Positions 36,431 through 45,166 are shown, numbered from the stretch's first letter. The stretch: 52,661 nt of DNA from JAYEIA01 sp964472505 (GCA_964472505.1 CAYYQW010000020.1:1-52661), one strand, 5' to 3'. The notes: a model not told the origin generated them from the sequence alone. Numbers and translations are program-made.

Positions 36431-36464
36431 CCGGCAGAAGCAAAAAAAGTTTCTGCCGGCTTTT
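36431..36464 (+). terminator. Intra-operon hairpin between the MFS gene and pgmB
   Basis: An 11-bp stem (CCGGCAGAAGC with GTTTCTGCCGG, one G-U pair, A7 loop) is followed by CTTTT, 22 bases after the MFS stop. With such a short U-tract it should be partly leaky, reducing message for the downstream enzymes. Confidence 0.6.
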
Positions 36465-36491
36465 AACTAATATTGAAATAACTGTTATTTT

Positions 36492-37142
36492 ATGATTAAA
36501 GGCTTAATTTTTGACCTCGACGGCGTACTCGTTGATACGGCGAAATACCATTACAAAGCTTGGAAAGACCTTGCGGCTTCGCTCGGTTTTGACTTCAGCG
36601 AAAAAGATAATGAAAAACTTAAAGGCGTAAGCCGAATGACCTCGCTGGATATTCTTTTGAAAACCGGAAACATTACACATCTTTCCAATGAAAAAAAAGA
36701 AGAACTTGCGCACACAAAAAATACGCAGTATGTGGCTTATATCGATAAAATGCAACCCGATGAAATACTGCCGGGTGCGCTTGAATTTCTGCAAACCGCA
36801 AAAAATGACGGCTATAAAATTGCTTTGGGTTCGGCCAGCAAAAATGCCGAGAGAATTATCAATCGTCTGAAAATCAAACAATATTTTGATGCCATTATTG
36901 ACGGCACAAAAGTAGCAAAAGCTAAGCCCGACCCGGAAGTATTCCTGAAGGGGGCCGAAGAAATGGGTACAGAACCCAAAGAGTGCATTGTTTTTGAAGA
37001 CGCACAAGCCGGAATTGAAGCAGCAAAAAACGGCGGATTTAAAGCCGTAGGAATCGGACAAGCAGATATTCTGAGCCAAGCCGACATAGTCTTTCCCGGC
37101 CTGGCGGGTTTAAAACCCAAAGATATTATTCAACAACTGTAA
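36492..37142 (+). CDS. pgmB: Beta-phosphoglucomutase
   Basis: PgmB converts beta-glucose-1-phosphate, released by inverting maltose phosphorylase, into glucose-6-phosphate. The 216-residue HAD-superfamily protein has motif I FDLDGVLVDT (nucleophile D8, acid/base D10) and the cap residues TAKYHYKAWKDLA. Motif II is in ALGSASKNAERIINRL, motif III is the Lys in AKAKPDPEVFL, and motif IV is FEDAQAGIEAAKNGG. The next gene is the GH65 phosphorylase, starting 57 bases downstream. A PgmB-GH65 pair is the standard arrangement for cytosolic phosphorolysis of maltose, and it makes this call much firmer than the HAD motifs alone. Confidence 0.95.
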   Translation: MIKGLIFDLDGVLVDTAKYHYKAWKDLAASLGFDFSEKDNEKLKGVSRMTSLDILLKTGNITHLSNEKKEELAHTKNTQYVAYIDKMQPDEILPGALEFLQTAKNDGYKIALGSASKNAERIINRLKIKQYFDAIIDGTKVAKAKPDPEVFLKGAEEMGTEPKECIVFEDAQAGIEAAKNGGFKAVGIGQADILSQADIVFPGLAGLKPKDIIQQL

Positions 37143-37198
37143 AAGAGCACAGAACTCAAAAAATCAAACAAACACGAATAACAAACAAGTAATCAGCA

Positions 37199-39514
37199 AT
37201 GAAACAATACATCAAGCACCAACCCTGGGAAATTATAGAAGAAGGTTTACTGCCGGAATACAACAAAGTATCAGAAAGTATCTTTAGCATTGGCAACGGA
37301 AAATTCGGCCAACGCGGAAATTTCGAAGAATACTATTCCGGCGACAGCCTGCAAGGCAATTATATTTCGGGTATTTATTATCCCGACAAAACCCGTGTAG
37401 GCTGGTGGAAAAACGGATATCCGGAATATTTTGCAAAAGTACTGAATGCTCCGGACTGGATTGGCATTAAAATAAAAATTGACGGAGAAAAACTCGACCT
37501 TGCCAAGTGCAAAATAACTGATTTTAAGCGCATTCTGGATATGAAAAACGGCTATTTCAGAAAACGTTATGTAGCCGAATTGAAAAACGGAAAGAAATTT
37601 CATGTCAATTCCAAACGATTCTTAAGCATTGTAAATGATGAATTAGGCATTATAAAATACAGCATAAAGCCGTTGAATTTCGACGGAAAAATTGAAGTAC
37701 TGGCTGATGTAAATGCCGATGTGAAAAATCAGGATGCCAACTATGACGAAAAATTCTGGAAAGAAATTGAAACTTCAGCATCGGTAAAACCATACACCAT
37801 TGCCGAAACCTACAAAACAGAATTTAGAGTGTGCACGGCGTTTGATATGCAGTTTAGTTTTGATGAAAAACCAATAACACCGGAAAATATTCAACGTATT
37901 GAGGAAGAAAAATATGCCGGATACAGCTTTGAACTGCCCGTGAAAAAAGACCGTGAAACCATTCTCTACAAATATGCCGCTATTACTTCGTCTTTGTATC
38001 ATTCGAAGGAAGATTTGGCGCAAAAGGCCTATGAAACTTTGGATTATGCCCTAAAAAACGGATACGAAAAACTAAAAGAAGAAAACTATGCCGCATGGGC
38101 AAAAAAATGGAACGACAGCGACATTGTAATAGAAGGTGATACTGCTGCGCAGCAAGGTATTCGTTACAATATCTTCCAAATGAACCAAACCTATACCGGC
38201 AAAGACGAACGCCTGAACATAGGCCCCAAAGGCCTTACCGGCGAAAAATACGGCGGAAGCACTTATTGGGATACCGAAGCCTACATGCTGCCTTTCTACC
38301 TGAGCACGGCCGAGCAAAAAGTGGCACGTAATCTTTTAATTTATCGCTACAAGCATTTGCAAAAAGCCATTGAGAACGCCGAAAAGCTCGGCTTCAAAAA
38401 CGGTGCGGCGCTCTACCCCATGGTTACCATGAACGGTGAAGAATGCCACAACGAATGGGAAATTACTTTTGAAGAAATTCACCGAAACGGTGCCATTGCT
38501 TATGCCATTTTTAATTATGTGCGTTACACCGAAGACAAAGACTATCTGTCAGATTACGGCTTGGAAGTACTCATCGCCATTTCCCGTTTTTGGTCGCAAC
38601 GCGTAAACTTTTCGGAAGAACGACAAAAATACGTAATGCTCGGCGTAACCGGCCCCAATGAATACGAAAACAATGTAAACAACAACTGGCATACCAACAA
38701 TATTGCCTGTTGGACAATGGATTACACCCGTGAAGTAACGGATTACGTTAAAAAGAATGCACCGAAAAAATATAAAGAACTCAGCCAAAAAATAAATTTT
38801 GACGAACAATCCGAAACTTCCAAATGGAAAGATATTTCGGAAAATATGCACTTCCCTTATGATGAAAAACGACAAGTTTATTTGCAGCAAGACGGTTTTT
38901 TAGACAAGGAATTGAAAAACAAAAAAGAACTCTCGCATCTCGAAATGCCCATTCACCAACACTGGTCATGGGACAGAATCCTGCGTTCCTGCTACATCAA
39001 GCAAGCCGATGTTTTGCAAAGCATGTACTTTTTTGAAGACCGGTTCGACACGGAAACCATTCGCCGACACTATAATTTTTACGAGCCAATGACGGTACAT
39101 GAATCATCGCTTTCATCTTGCGTGCATTCCATTTTGGCCGCCAAAATTGGCGATAAAGAGCGCGCCTACAAATTTTACCTGAATGCGGCACGCCTCGATT
39201 TGGACGATTACAATAACGACACCGAAGACGGCCTGCACATTACCAGCATGGGCGGCACTTGGATGACTGTGGTTCAGGGCTTTGGCGGAATGCGCATAAA
39301 AAACGGCAAACTGTCATTTAACCCTTTTGTACCCGAACAATGGAGTTCCTTTTCATTTAAAATAAATTTTAGAGGAATTACATTAAAAATTCAAATTTCC
39401 AAAACAGAAATTATAATCAATAACGAAAGCAATTCCGATTTGGAAATCTATTTGAACGACCGCATTCATACCATTGAAGCGCACAACGATTTTATTGAAA
39501 AAGTCAATGCTTAA
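37199..39514 (+). CDS. GH65 maltose phosphorylase
   Basis: The enzyme cleaves maltose with inorganic phosphate to glucose and beta-glucose-1-phosphate in the cytosol. It has 771 residues, normal for GH65, and no signal peptide. The N-terminal beta-sandwich begins EIIEEGLLPEYNKVSESIFSIGNGKFGQRGNFEE. The (alpha/alpha)6 catalytic barrel follows, with KGLTGEKYGGSTYWDTEAYMLPFYL and the general acid E488 in VTGPNEYENNVNNNWHTN. This Glu corresponds to the catalytic Glu near position 487 of Lactobacillus brevis maltose phosphorylase. The HITSMGGTWMTVVQGFGGMRI phosphate-site region is present. GH65 also contains kojibiose, trehalose and nigerose phosphorylases; placement with pgmB, SusCDE and GH13 amylases favours maltose. 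Confidence 0.93.
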   Translation: MKQYIKHQPWEIIEEGLLPEYNKVSESIFSIGNGKFGQRGNFEEYYSGDSLQGNYISGIYYPDKTRVGWWKNGYPEYFAKVLNAPDWIGIKIKIDGEKLDLAKCKITDFKRILDMKNGYFRKRYVAELKNGKKFHVNSKRFLSIVNDELGIIKYSIKPLNFDGKIEVLADVNADVKNQDANYDEKFWKEIETSASVKPYTIAETYKTEFRVCTAFDMQFSFDEKPITPENIQRIEEEKYAGYSFELPVKKDRETILYKYAAITSSLYHSKEDLAQKAYETLDYALKNGYEKLKEENYAAWAKKWNDSDIVIEGDTAAQQGIRYNIFQMNQTYTGKDERLNIGPKGLTGEKYGGSTYWDTEAYMLPFYLSTAEQKVARNLLIYRYKHLQKAIENAEKLGFKNGAALYPMVTMNGEECHNEWEITFEEIHRNGAIAYAIFNYVRYTEDKDYLSDYGLEVLIAISRFWSQRVNFSEERQKYVMLGVTGPNEYENNVNNNWHTNNIACWTMDYTREVTDYVKKNAPKKYKELSQKINFDEQSETSKWKDISENMHFPYDEKRQVYLQQDGFLDKELKNKKELSHLEMPIHQHWSWDRILRSCYIKQADVLQSMYFFEDRFDTETIRRHYNFYEPMTVHESSLSSCVHSILAAKIGDKERAYKFYLNAARLDLDDYNNDTEDGLHITSMGGTWMTVVQGFGGMRIKNGKLSFNPFVPEQWSSFSFKINFRGITLKIQISKTEIIINNESNSDLEIYLNDRIHTIEAHNDFIEKVNA

Positions 39515-39557
39515 CAGTTTGATTTCCTTTTATTTATAAACCATAAACGGTCATAAC

Positions 39558-41936
39558 ATGAAGCAATTATTTGGAATTTTTCTTGCAACTGCCCTTTTCT
39601 TTACGGCTTGCGACCCCAAAGAAAACGCATCCGATTTACGCTTGCCCGAGAATGATTTTATCATAGGTTTGGCAAGTCCGGTAAATTTGAATACCGACAC
39701 CACACGCATTTTTCTCAAAGGCTACTTCCCCGAAATTCCGCTATTTGACAGCATCAGTGTGCATACTTCTTTGGATGCAAAGCTGTCGGCTGATTCTTCT
39801 GAACTGCTTTTAATTTCAAAAAATAACAGCTTGCCGAAACTCTCGGTTTTGGAATTTCATATCGGAAAAGACAAACAATCCGTTTTGCTGAAAACATCCG
39901 GGAAAGTAACGCACACGCTCACTTTTGACCCTAAAGGCAAGACGTTTAATTCCGTACAAATGAAGGGCGAAATGAATGCCTGGAATCCGGAAACAACCCC
40001 CTTGCAGGAAGAGAACGGCCTGTGGACAACAAATATCGAAGTGGAACCCGGCAGCTATCAGTACATCTATGTTATCGACGGGAAGGAAGTATTGGACAAT
40101 ACTAATCCGGATTCTGTAAGCAACGGCATGGGTGGTTTCAATTCGGTGATGAAAGCAGGCAATTCAAGTTCCGTAGAAAAGCCCCGCCTTCATACCCAAA
40201 GTTTCGACAAAAAAAGCATACGGATTTTCGTTGAAGGCGAACCGGATGCGCTTTTTGTATTCGCTGACAATGTTCTCATCAAGCCGTCTGCTGTTAAAGT
40301 AACCGGCAACGGATACAGTATTCCGCTTTCATCCGGTTTGGCAAAAAAGGATCGTGTGTATATTCGTGCTTATGCTTATAATGAAGGCGGTATTTCAAAT
40401 GATTTGCTGATTCCGCTGAAAAACGGGAAAGTCATTGAAAATGCGCAGACCTTGGATCGTACCGATTTCCGCACGGCCACGCTTTATAATGCATTCATTG
40501 ACCGCTTTTACAATGCCAAGCCCGAAAACGACCGTCCCACTCCCGATCCCGACATTCATCCTAAAGCTAATTACCACGGCGGCGATATTGCCGGCGTTAC
40601 CGAAAAAATTAAAGACGGCTATTTTTCTGATTTGGGAATAAATACCGTTTGGATTTCGCCGGTTATAAAAAACCCGGAAGGTGCTTTCGGAAAATATCCC
40701 GAACCCGAAACTAAATTTTCAGCCTACCATGGTTATTGGCCGATTTCTTTCAACAGAATTGACCACCGATTAGGAACTGCCGAAGAATTAAAAGAGCTTG
40801 TAAAAACCGCTCACGAAAACGACATGAATGTGCTGCTGGATTTTGTAGCCAATCACATTCACGAAGAACATCCGTACTACAAGGCCAATCCGGAAGTCGC
40901 CACCAATCTTTATTTACCTGATGGCTCGTTAAATACCGAACTTTGGGACACGCAAAGACTAACCACATGGTTTGATACATTTCTGCCTACGCTGGATTTA
41001 AGTCGGCCCGAAGTGTATGAAATGCTGACCGACTCGGCCGTATTCTGGATTAAAGAATACAATTTGGACGGTTTCCGGCACGATGCCACCAAACACGTAC
41101 CCGAAATTTTCTGGCAGACACTCACACATAAACTTAAAACGGAAGTGATAATTCCCGAAAATCGTCCCTTATATCAAATTGGTGAAACCTACGGCTCGCC
41201 GCAACTCATCAGCAGCTACGTGAACACCGGACAGTTGGATGCCCAATTCGACTTCAATATGTATGACAGTTGGGTGAGTGTATTGGCCGGCCGAAACAGC
41301 TTTGAAAATGCCGCTGAAACCATGCAGAAAAGCCTGAAATATTACGGTCATCATCACCTTATGGGAAACATTACCGGTAATCAGGATCGCGGCCGATTTA
41401 TTTCTTATGCTTCCGGCTCATTGAAATTTTCGGAAGATTCAAAATATGCCGGCTGGAACCGAGAAATAGGCGTGGATGATCCGGTGGGTTACAAAAAAGC
41501 CGCCATGCTGAATGCGCTGACAGCTACAATACCCGGACTACCCGTAATTTACTACGGCGATGAAATAGGAATGCCGGGCGGCAACGACCCCGACAACCGC
41601 CGCATGATGCGCTTTGACAGCCTGAAACAGGAAGAAAAAAACTTGCGAGAAATCACAGCCAAACTTCTGAATTTCAGAAGACAATCCATGCCTTTGATTT
41701 ACGGGGAAACCGAAATACTTTTGGCCGACGAAACCGGCTTTGTAATGAAAAGAAATTATTTCGGCAAACAAGTATATGTGGTCATCAACAATTCAGACTC
41801 CGAGCGCAGATTAGAATTTGAAACCGATATTTCCGAAAAAAATACAAAAACACTTATGAAAAATAAACTCAAAGCCGATAACAATAAATTTATAATCGAT
41901 TTACCGCCAAATTCATTTGAAATTGTTCACAACTAA
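39558..41936 (+). CDS. GH13 alpha-glucan hydrolase, lipoprotein
   Basis: This is a membrane-anchored alpha-amylase/neopullulanase-type enzyme of 792 residues. The lipobox ends at C18 (FFTACDPKEN). After a first Ig-like module comes a CBM48/AMPK-like domain (about 115-200, VQMKGEMNAWNPETTPL, YQYIYVIDGKEVLDNTNPD). A second linker domain leads to the catalytic barrel (about 300-720). The catalytic residues are nucleophile D509 (GFRHDATK), acid/base E543 (IGETYG) and stabiliser D610. Region I is LLDFVANH. Region IV reads GNQD where most GH13 enzymes have NHD, so the usual substrate-contacting His is Gln. Substrate is probably maltodextrin or cyclodextrin in the periplasm or at the cell surface. 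It follows the GH65 gene by 43 bases and is probably the last gene of that operon, because the repeat cluster begins immediately after its stop codon. Confidence 0.92.
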   Translation: MKQLFGIFLATALFFTACDPKENASDLRLPENDFIIGLASPVNLNTDTTRIFLKGYFPEIPLFDSISVHTSLDAKLSADSSELLLISKNNSLPKLSVLEFHIGKDKQSVLLKTSGKVTHTLTFDPKGKTFNSVQMKGEMNAWNPETTPLQEENGLWTTNIEVEPGSYQYIYVIDGKEVLDNTNPDSVSNGMGGFNSVMKAGNSSSVEKPRLHTQSFDKKSIRIFVEGEPDALFVFADNVLIKPSAVKVTGNGYSIPLSSGLAKKDRVYIRAYAYNEGGISNDLLIPLKNGKVIENAQTLDRTDFRTATLYNAFIDRFYNAKPENDRPTPDPDIHPKANYHGGDIAGVTEKIKDGYFSDLGINTVWISPVIKNPEGAFGKYPEPETKFSAYHGYWPISFNRIDHRLGTAEELKELVKTAHENDMNVLLDFVANHIHEEHPYYKANPEVATNLYLPDGSLNTELWDTQRLTTWFDTFLPTLDLSRPEVYEMLTDSAVFWIKEYNLDGFRHDATKHVPEIFWQTLTHKLKTEVIIPENRPLYQIGETYGSPQLISSYVNTGQLDAQFDFNMYDSWVSVLAGRNSFENAAETMQKSLKYYGHHHLMGNITGNQDRGRFISYASGSLKFSEDSKYAGWNREIGVDDPVGYKKAAMLNALTATIPGLPVIYYGDEIGMPGGNDPDNRRMMRFDSLKQEEKNLREITAKLLNFRRQSMPLIYGETEILLADETGFVMKRNYFGKQVYVVINNSDSERRLEFETDISEKNTKTLMKNKLKADNNKFIIDLPPNSFEIVHN

Positions 41937-42182
41937 GGACTTTTGAACGTCCGGAGGACTTCAAAACGTCCGGGAAAAGGACTCTTGAATATCCGGTAGT
42001 TCCTGAGCAACAGTCGAAGGGAGGACTTTAAAACGCCCGAAAAAAAAGGACTTTTGAACGTCCGGAGGACTTCAAAACGTCCGGGAAAAAGGACTTTTGA
42101 ACGTCCGAAAGACTTCAAAACGTCCGAAAGAATCGAAAAAAATAAACCAACACGTTCAAAAGTCCTCCGGACGTTTTGAAGT
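41937..42182. repeat. Left cluster of 37-base palindromic repeats
   Basis: Starting at the first base after the GH13 stop, the 37-mer beginning GGACTTTTGAACGTCCGG and ending AGGACTTCAAAACGTCCGG occurs exactly at 41937-41973 and 42048-42084. A variant lies at 42091-42130, with degenerate pieces at 41979-41996 and 42023-42039. A partial copy in reverse orientation lies at 42152-42182. Each unit can fold on itself (TTTTGAAcGTCC against GGACTTCAAAA). Between the degenerate pieces sits an unrelated TGAGC...GTCGAAG element (42004-42019). The same 37-mer recurs at 43619 on the far side of the ATPase gene. Spacing is irregular, and no Cas gene is present. Confidence 0.85.
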
Positions 42183-42205
42183 GTTTCCGAACAAGTTCAA
42201 GTACA

Positions 42206-42300
42206 AATTAACTATGTTATTTTAAAAGTCGAGCTATGAATTAACTATGTTATTTTGCAAGTATTCATTATAATTAGGTATATTTGACAAAAATAACATA
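42206..42300. promoter_or_regulatory. Triple 11-base motif around the ATPase promoter
   Basis: AATTAACTATGTTATTTT occurs exactly at 42206-42223 and again at 42239-42256, 33 bp apart (about three helical turns). The core TATGTTATTTT recurs inverted (AAAATAACATA) at 42290-42300, just after the -7 box. The sites therefore bracket the promoter, as an autoregulatory operator array would. Confidence 0.55.
42254..42286 (+). promoter_or_regulatory. Promoter of the DUF4143 ATPase gene
   Basis: TTTG (42254-42257), 21 bases, then TATATTTG (42279-42286) is a full -33/-7 Bacteroidota promoter, ending 24 bases before the ATG. The -33 element overlaps the second direct repeat. Confidence 0.6.
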
Positions 42301-42310
42301 AACAAAAATC

Positions 42311-43594
42311 ATGATAAAAGACCGAAAGATAAGTAAAGAAATAATTGCTGCACTCAACTCGCACGAGATAGTGGTGCTGCTTGGTACAAGGCAGGCCGGC
42401 AAGACTACTTTAACAAAAATTATTTCGGAACGATCAGATTTTACAAAAGAGCAAATCTTTTTTTATGATTTTGAAGACAAATCAAAAAGGCAACTGTTCA
42501 ATATTGAAAATATCGGCATTGAATTATTGAAAAATATCTTTTCAATAGAGGGTATTGATACCAATATGCCGTCATTACTGATATTTGATGAAATTCAGTA
42601 TCTCGAAGACCCGGCAAATCTGCTCAAAATAATTCATGACCATTTTCCAAAACTCAAAGTAGTGGCAACCGGCTCTTCAAGTTTACGAATCAAGCATAAA
42701 TTCAGCGATTCGCTTGCCGGAAGACGACGCATATTTAATATTGAACCCTTGAGTTTTGATGAATTTCTGAAATTCAAAGAAGCCGATAAGTTATTAAAAG
42801 TAAAAGAAATAATCTTATTGGAGAATAATAAAGCAAATGCAACTCAACTGTATAATGCACACAAAAGCCAATTGCTCAACTTTTTCAATGAATATCTGAC
42901 TTACGGCGGTTACCCCGAAGTGGTTTTACTTGACGGCCGCGAAAAGAAAATTCAAAAATTGAAAAATATCGCAGATGCTTATATTCAGAAAGACATTCGC
43001 GAATATGCCAATATTGAAGACATTGATGCTTACAACCGCCTGATAAAATATGTTGCCGTAAATTCCGGTAATCTTATCAATATCTCAAGCATCAGCACGC
43101 TTATCGGAATTAGTCAGGCTTCGGTAAAAAAATACATTAATTTGTTGGCGGAAACATTTATCATCGGAAAACTTCATCCGTTTCACACGAACAAAAACAA
43201 AGAAATATCAAAAAATTATAAGCTGTATTTTAAAGATACCGGGATAAGAAATCTGCAAATTTTGGATTTCAACATTCCCGGAAATCGCTCAGATAAAAGC
43301 ATACTTTATGAAACATATTGTTTTAACAGACTTTACAATCACAAAGGTATATTGGAAGAATTGTTTTTTTATCGCACAAAATCAAAAACAGAGATTGATT
43401 TCATACTGAAAAAAGAAACCGGTTTGCAATTACTGGAAATAAAATCTTATGATTTTGACAAGAGTGTACGCGCGTTTTCTGCATTTCTGGAAAAATACGA
43501 AGAACGTTTCGGAAATATTAAATTCACTGTAATTAACAAATCTAAATTTCAAAAAAATGAAAAGACAGAATATATACCCGCCTGTATTTTTTAG
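42311..43594 (+). CDS. AAA ATPase with C-terminal DUF4143 domain
   Basis: This is a 427-residue cytoplasmic protein of a family with no settled role. It has an AAA_14-type ATPase domain with Walker A GTRQAGKT (residues 25-32), Walker B SLLIFDEIQYLEDPANLL (about 94-111) and a sensor block VVATGSSSLRIKHKFSDSLAGRRRIFNIEPLSFDEFL. A DUF4143 region follows (about 215-427) containing EIDFIL and, 13 residues on, LLEIKS. Together these resemble the D...ExK core of PD-(D/E)XK nucleases (about 360-378). A helix-turn-helix-like segment (INISSISTLIGISQASVKKYINLL) lies between. It is not a carbohydrate gene, yet it sits inside the starch locus, has its own promoter, and is flanked on both sides by homologous palindromic repeats. 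That marks it as a likely insertion. Related genes are often found in many scattered genomic copies. Confidence 0.92.
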   Translation: MIKDRKISKEIIAALNSHEIVVLLGTRQAGKTTLTKIISERSDFTKEQIFFYDFEDKSKRQLFNIENIGIELLKNIFSIEGIDTNMPSLLIFDEIQYLEDPANLLKIIHDHFPKLKVVATGSSSLRIKHKFSDSLAGRRRIFNIEPLSFDEFLKFKEADKLLKVKEIILLENNKANATQLYNAHKSQLLNFFNEYLTYGGYPEVVLLDGREKKIQKLKNIADAYIQKDIREYANIEDIDAYNRLIKYVAVNSGNLINISSISTLIGISQASVKKYINLLAETFIIGKLHPFHTNKNKEISKNYKLYFKDTGIRNLQILDFNIPGNRSDKSILYETYCFNRLYNHKGILEELFFYRTKSKTEIDFILKKETGLQLLEIKSYDFDKSVRAFSAFLEKYEERFGNIKFTVINKSKFQKNEKTEYIPACIF

Positions 43595-43618
43595 GCAGTT
43601 CAAAACATCTGCAAAAAA

Positions 43619-43710
43619 GGACTTTTGAACGTCCGGAGGACTTCAAAACGTCCGGGAAAATCGAAAATGGTACTCCAAACACCTTCAAAAGTCCTCCGGA
43701 CGTTTTGAAG
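43619..43710. repeat. Right cluster of 37-base palindromic repeats
   Basis: An exact copy of the left cluster's 37-mer (43619-43655) is followed, after a linker containing AATCGAAAA, by the reverse-oriented partial unit CTTCAAAAGTCCTCCGGACG... ending at 43710. This order (forward unit, AATCGAAAA linker, reverse unit, then GTTT) matches 42091-42186 on the other side. The gene therefore lies between roughly 100-bp direct repeats. A further degenerate trace (GTTCAAAACATCTGC) follows the ATPase stop. Confidence 0.85.
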
Positions 43711-43759
43711 AGTTTGCCATAAAACAATAATTATTTATAAACAAAACCCGTATTCACCC

Positions 43760-45166
43760 ATGAAAAATCCAATTTACATTTTACTGAGCATGGCTTTTTT
43801 GCTGCTCTTGTTTGCCTTTGCCTGCAACAATGCCGAGCCGAAAGAAGATGCCGGAGAAAAACTGACAAAAGACACGCTTACAAGCGTAGTTAAACCTGAT
43901 GAACGCACCAAAGATGCTGTTATTTACGAAGTAAACATCCGCCAATACACCGAAGAAGGAACTTTCAAAGCCTTTGAGAAACATATTCCCCGACTTGATT
44001 CACTCGGCGTGGACATTCTTTGGCTCATGCCCATTTATCCCATTTCGGAAAAGAATCGCAAAGGCGAGCTTGGCAGCTATTATGCCGTAGCCGACTATAA
44101 AGGAGTAAACCCAAATTTTGGTACCGAAGAAGATTTGAAATCGTTGATTGAAACCGCCCACCAACACGATATGCTCGTGATTCTTGATTGGGTAGCCAAT
44201 CATACCGGCTGGGATAACCATTGGATTGAAGAACATCCCGAATGGTACACCAAAGACAGCACCGGAACTGTTGTAATGCCCGAGGGGACGGACTGGACCG
44301 ACGTAGCCGACCTAAACTACGACAATGAAGAAATGCGCGAAGCCATGACCGATGCCTTAGTATATTGGGTAAAAGAATTTGATGTGGACGGCTACCGCTG
44401 CGATGTAGCCGGAATGGTGCCCACGGATTTTTGGAACAATCTTCGCCCGAAATTAGACGAAATAAAACCCGTATTTATGTTGGCAGAAGCCGAACAACTT
44501 GATTTGCACGAAGAAGCTTTTGAGATGGGCTATGCATGGCATTTGCACCACATAATGAACGAAGTAGCCGCCGGAAAACAAAATGCCGACAGCCTGCGTA
44601 AATATTTCAAAAGAGCAAAAGAAAAGTATCCGCAAGAAGTTTACCGCATGAGCTTCACAAGCAACCACGATGAAAACTCATGGAACGGAACCGTATTTGA
44701 ACGCATGCCCGACAGCTACAAAACCTTTGCAGCATTTACTTTTGCCGCGCCCGGAATGCCCTTAATCTATAGCGGACAAGAAGCCGGTTTGGATAAACGT
44801 TTGGAATTCTTCAAAAAAGACCAAATTGAATGGCAAGCACACGAAATGGGCGAATTATACAAGAAACTCACGCGCATAAAAGCCGAAAATCCGGCTTTAC
44901 ACAACGGGGCTTACGGCGGTAAGATGGAATTTGTAAAAACTACCAAGTATAATAAAATATTCGCTTTCTCACGTACAAAAGACAACAATACCGTCCTCTC
45001 GGTTTTCAATTTTTCCGACAAGCAAACAGAGTTTAAAATCAACAAAACAAAAGGAACATTTATAGACGCCCTGTCAGGGAAAAAAACAGAAATAAACAAA
45101 GACACAAAAATGAAACTTGAACCGTGGGAATTTAAAATTTTCATAAAAAAATCTTCCGACGAATAA
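43760..45166 (+). CDS. GH13 alpha-amylase, short lipoprotein form
   Basis: This 468-residue lipoprotein (lipobox Cys at 22, FAFACNNAEPKED) goes directly into the catalytic barrel without a carbohydrate-binding module, the compact alpha-amylase plan. Region I is ILDWVANH. The catalytic residues are D215 (GYRCDVAG), E243 (MLAEAEQ) and D304 (TSNHDENSW), with the standard NHD. A short C-terminal beta-sandwich ends the protein (about 385-465). It is the first starch gene after the repeat-bounded ATPase insert and may need its own promoter if the insert separates it from the upstream operon; I see no clear TAnnTTTG box in the 45 bases before it. Probable role: trimming of maltodextrins in the periplasm or at the surface. 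Confidence 0.93.
   Translation: MKNPIYILLSMAFLLLLFAFACNNAEPKEDAGEKLTKDTLTSVVKPDERTKDAVIYEVNIRQYTEEGTFKAFEKHIPRLDSLGVDILWLMPIYPISEKNRKGELGSYYAVADYKGVNPNFGTEEDLKSLIETAHQHDMLVILDWVANHTGWDNHWIEEHPEWYTKDSTGTVVMPEGTDWTDVADLNYDNEEMREAMTDALVYWVKEFDVDGYRCDVAGMVPTDFWNNLRPKLDEIKPVFMLAEAEQLDLHEEAFEMGYAWHLHHIMNEVAAGKQNADSLRKYFKRAKEKYPQEVYRMSFTSNHDENSWNGTVFERMPDSYKTFAAFTFAAPGMPLIYSGQEAGLDKRLEFFKKDQIEWQAHEMGELYKKLTRIKAENPALHNGAYGGKMEFVKTTKYNKIFAFSRTKDNNTVLSVFNFSDKQTEFKINKTKGTFIDALSGKKTEINKDTKMKLEPWEFKIFIKKSSDE

Noticed and set aside
36504..37079. 191-codon open frame antisense to pgmB
   Set aside because: It is a mirror of a strongly coding gene; the Phe/Cys-rich translation resembles no protein.
41937..42130. 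Possible CRISPR array
   Set aside because: The repeats are palindromic, irregularly spaced, partly degenerate and occur in both orientations. No unique equal-length spacers and no cas genes are present.
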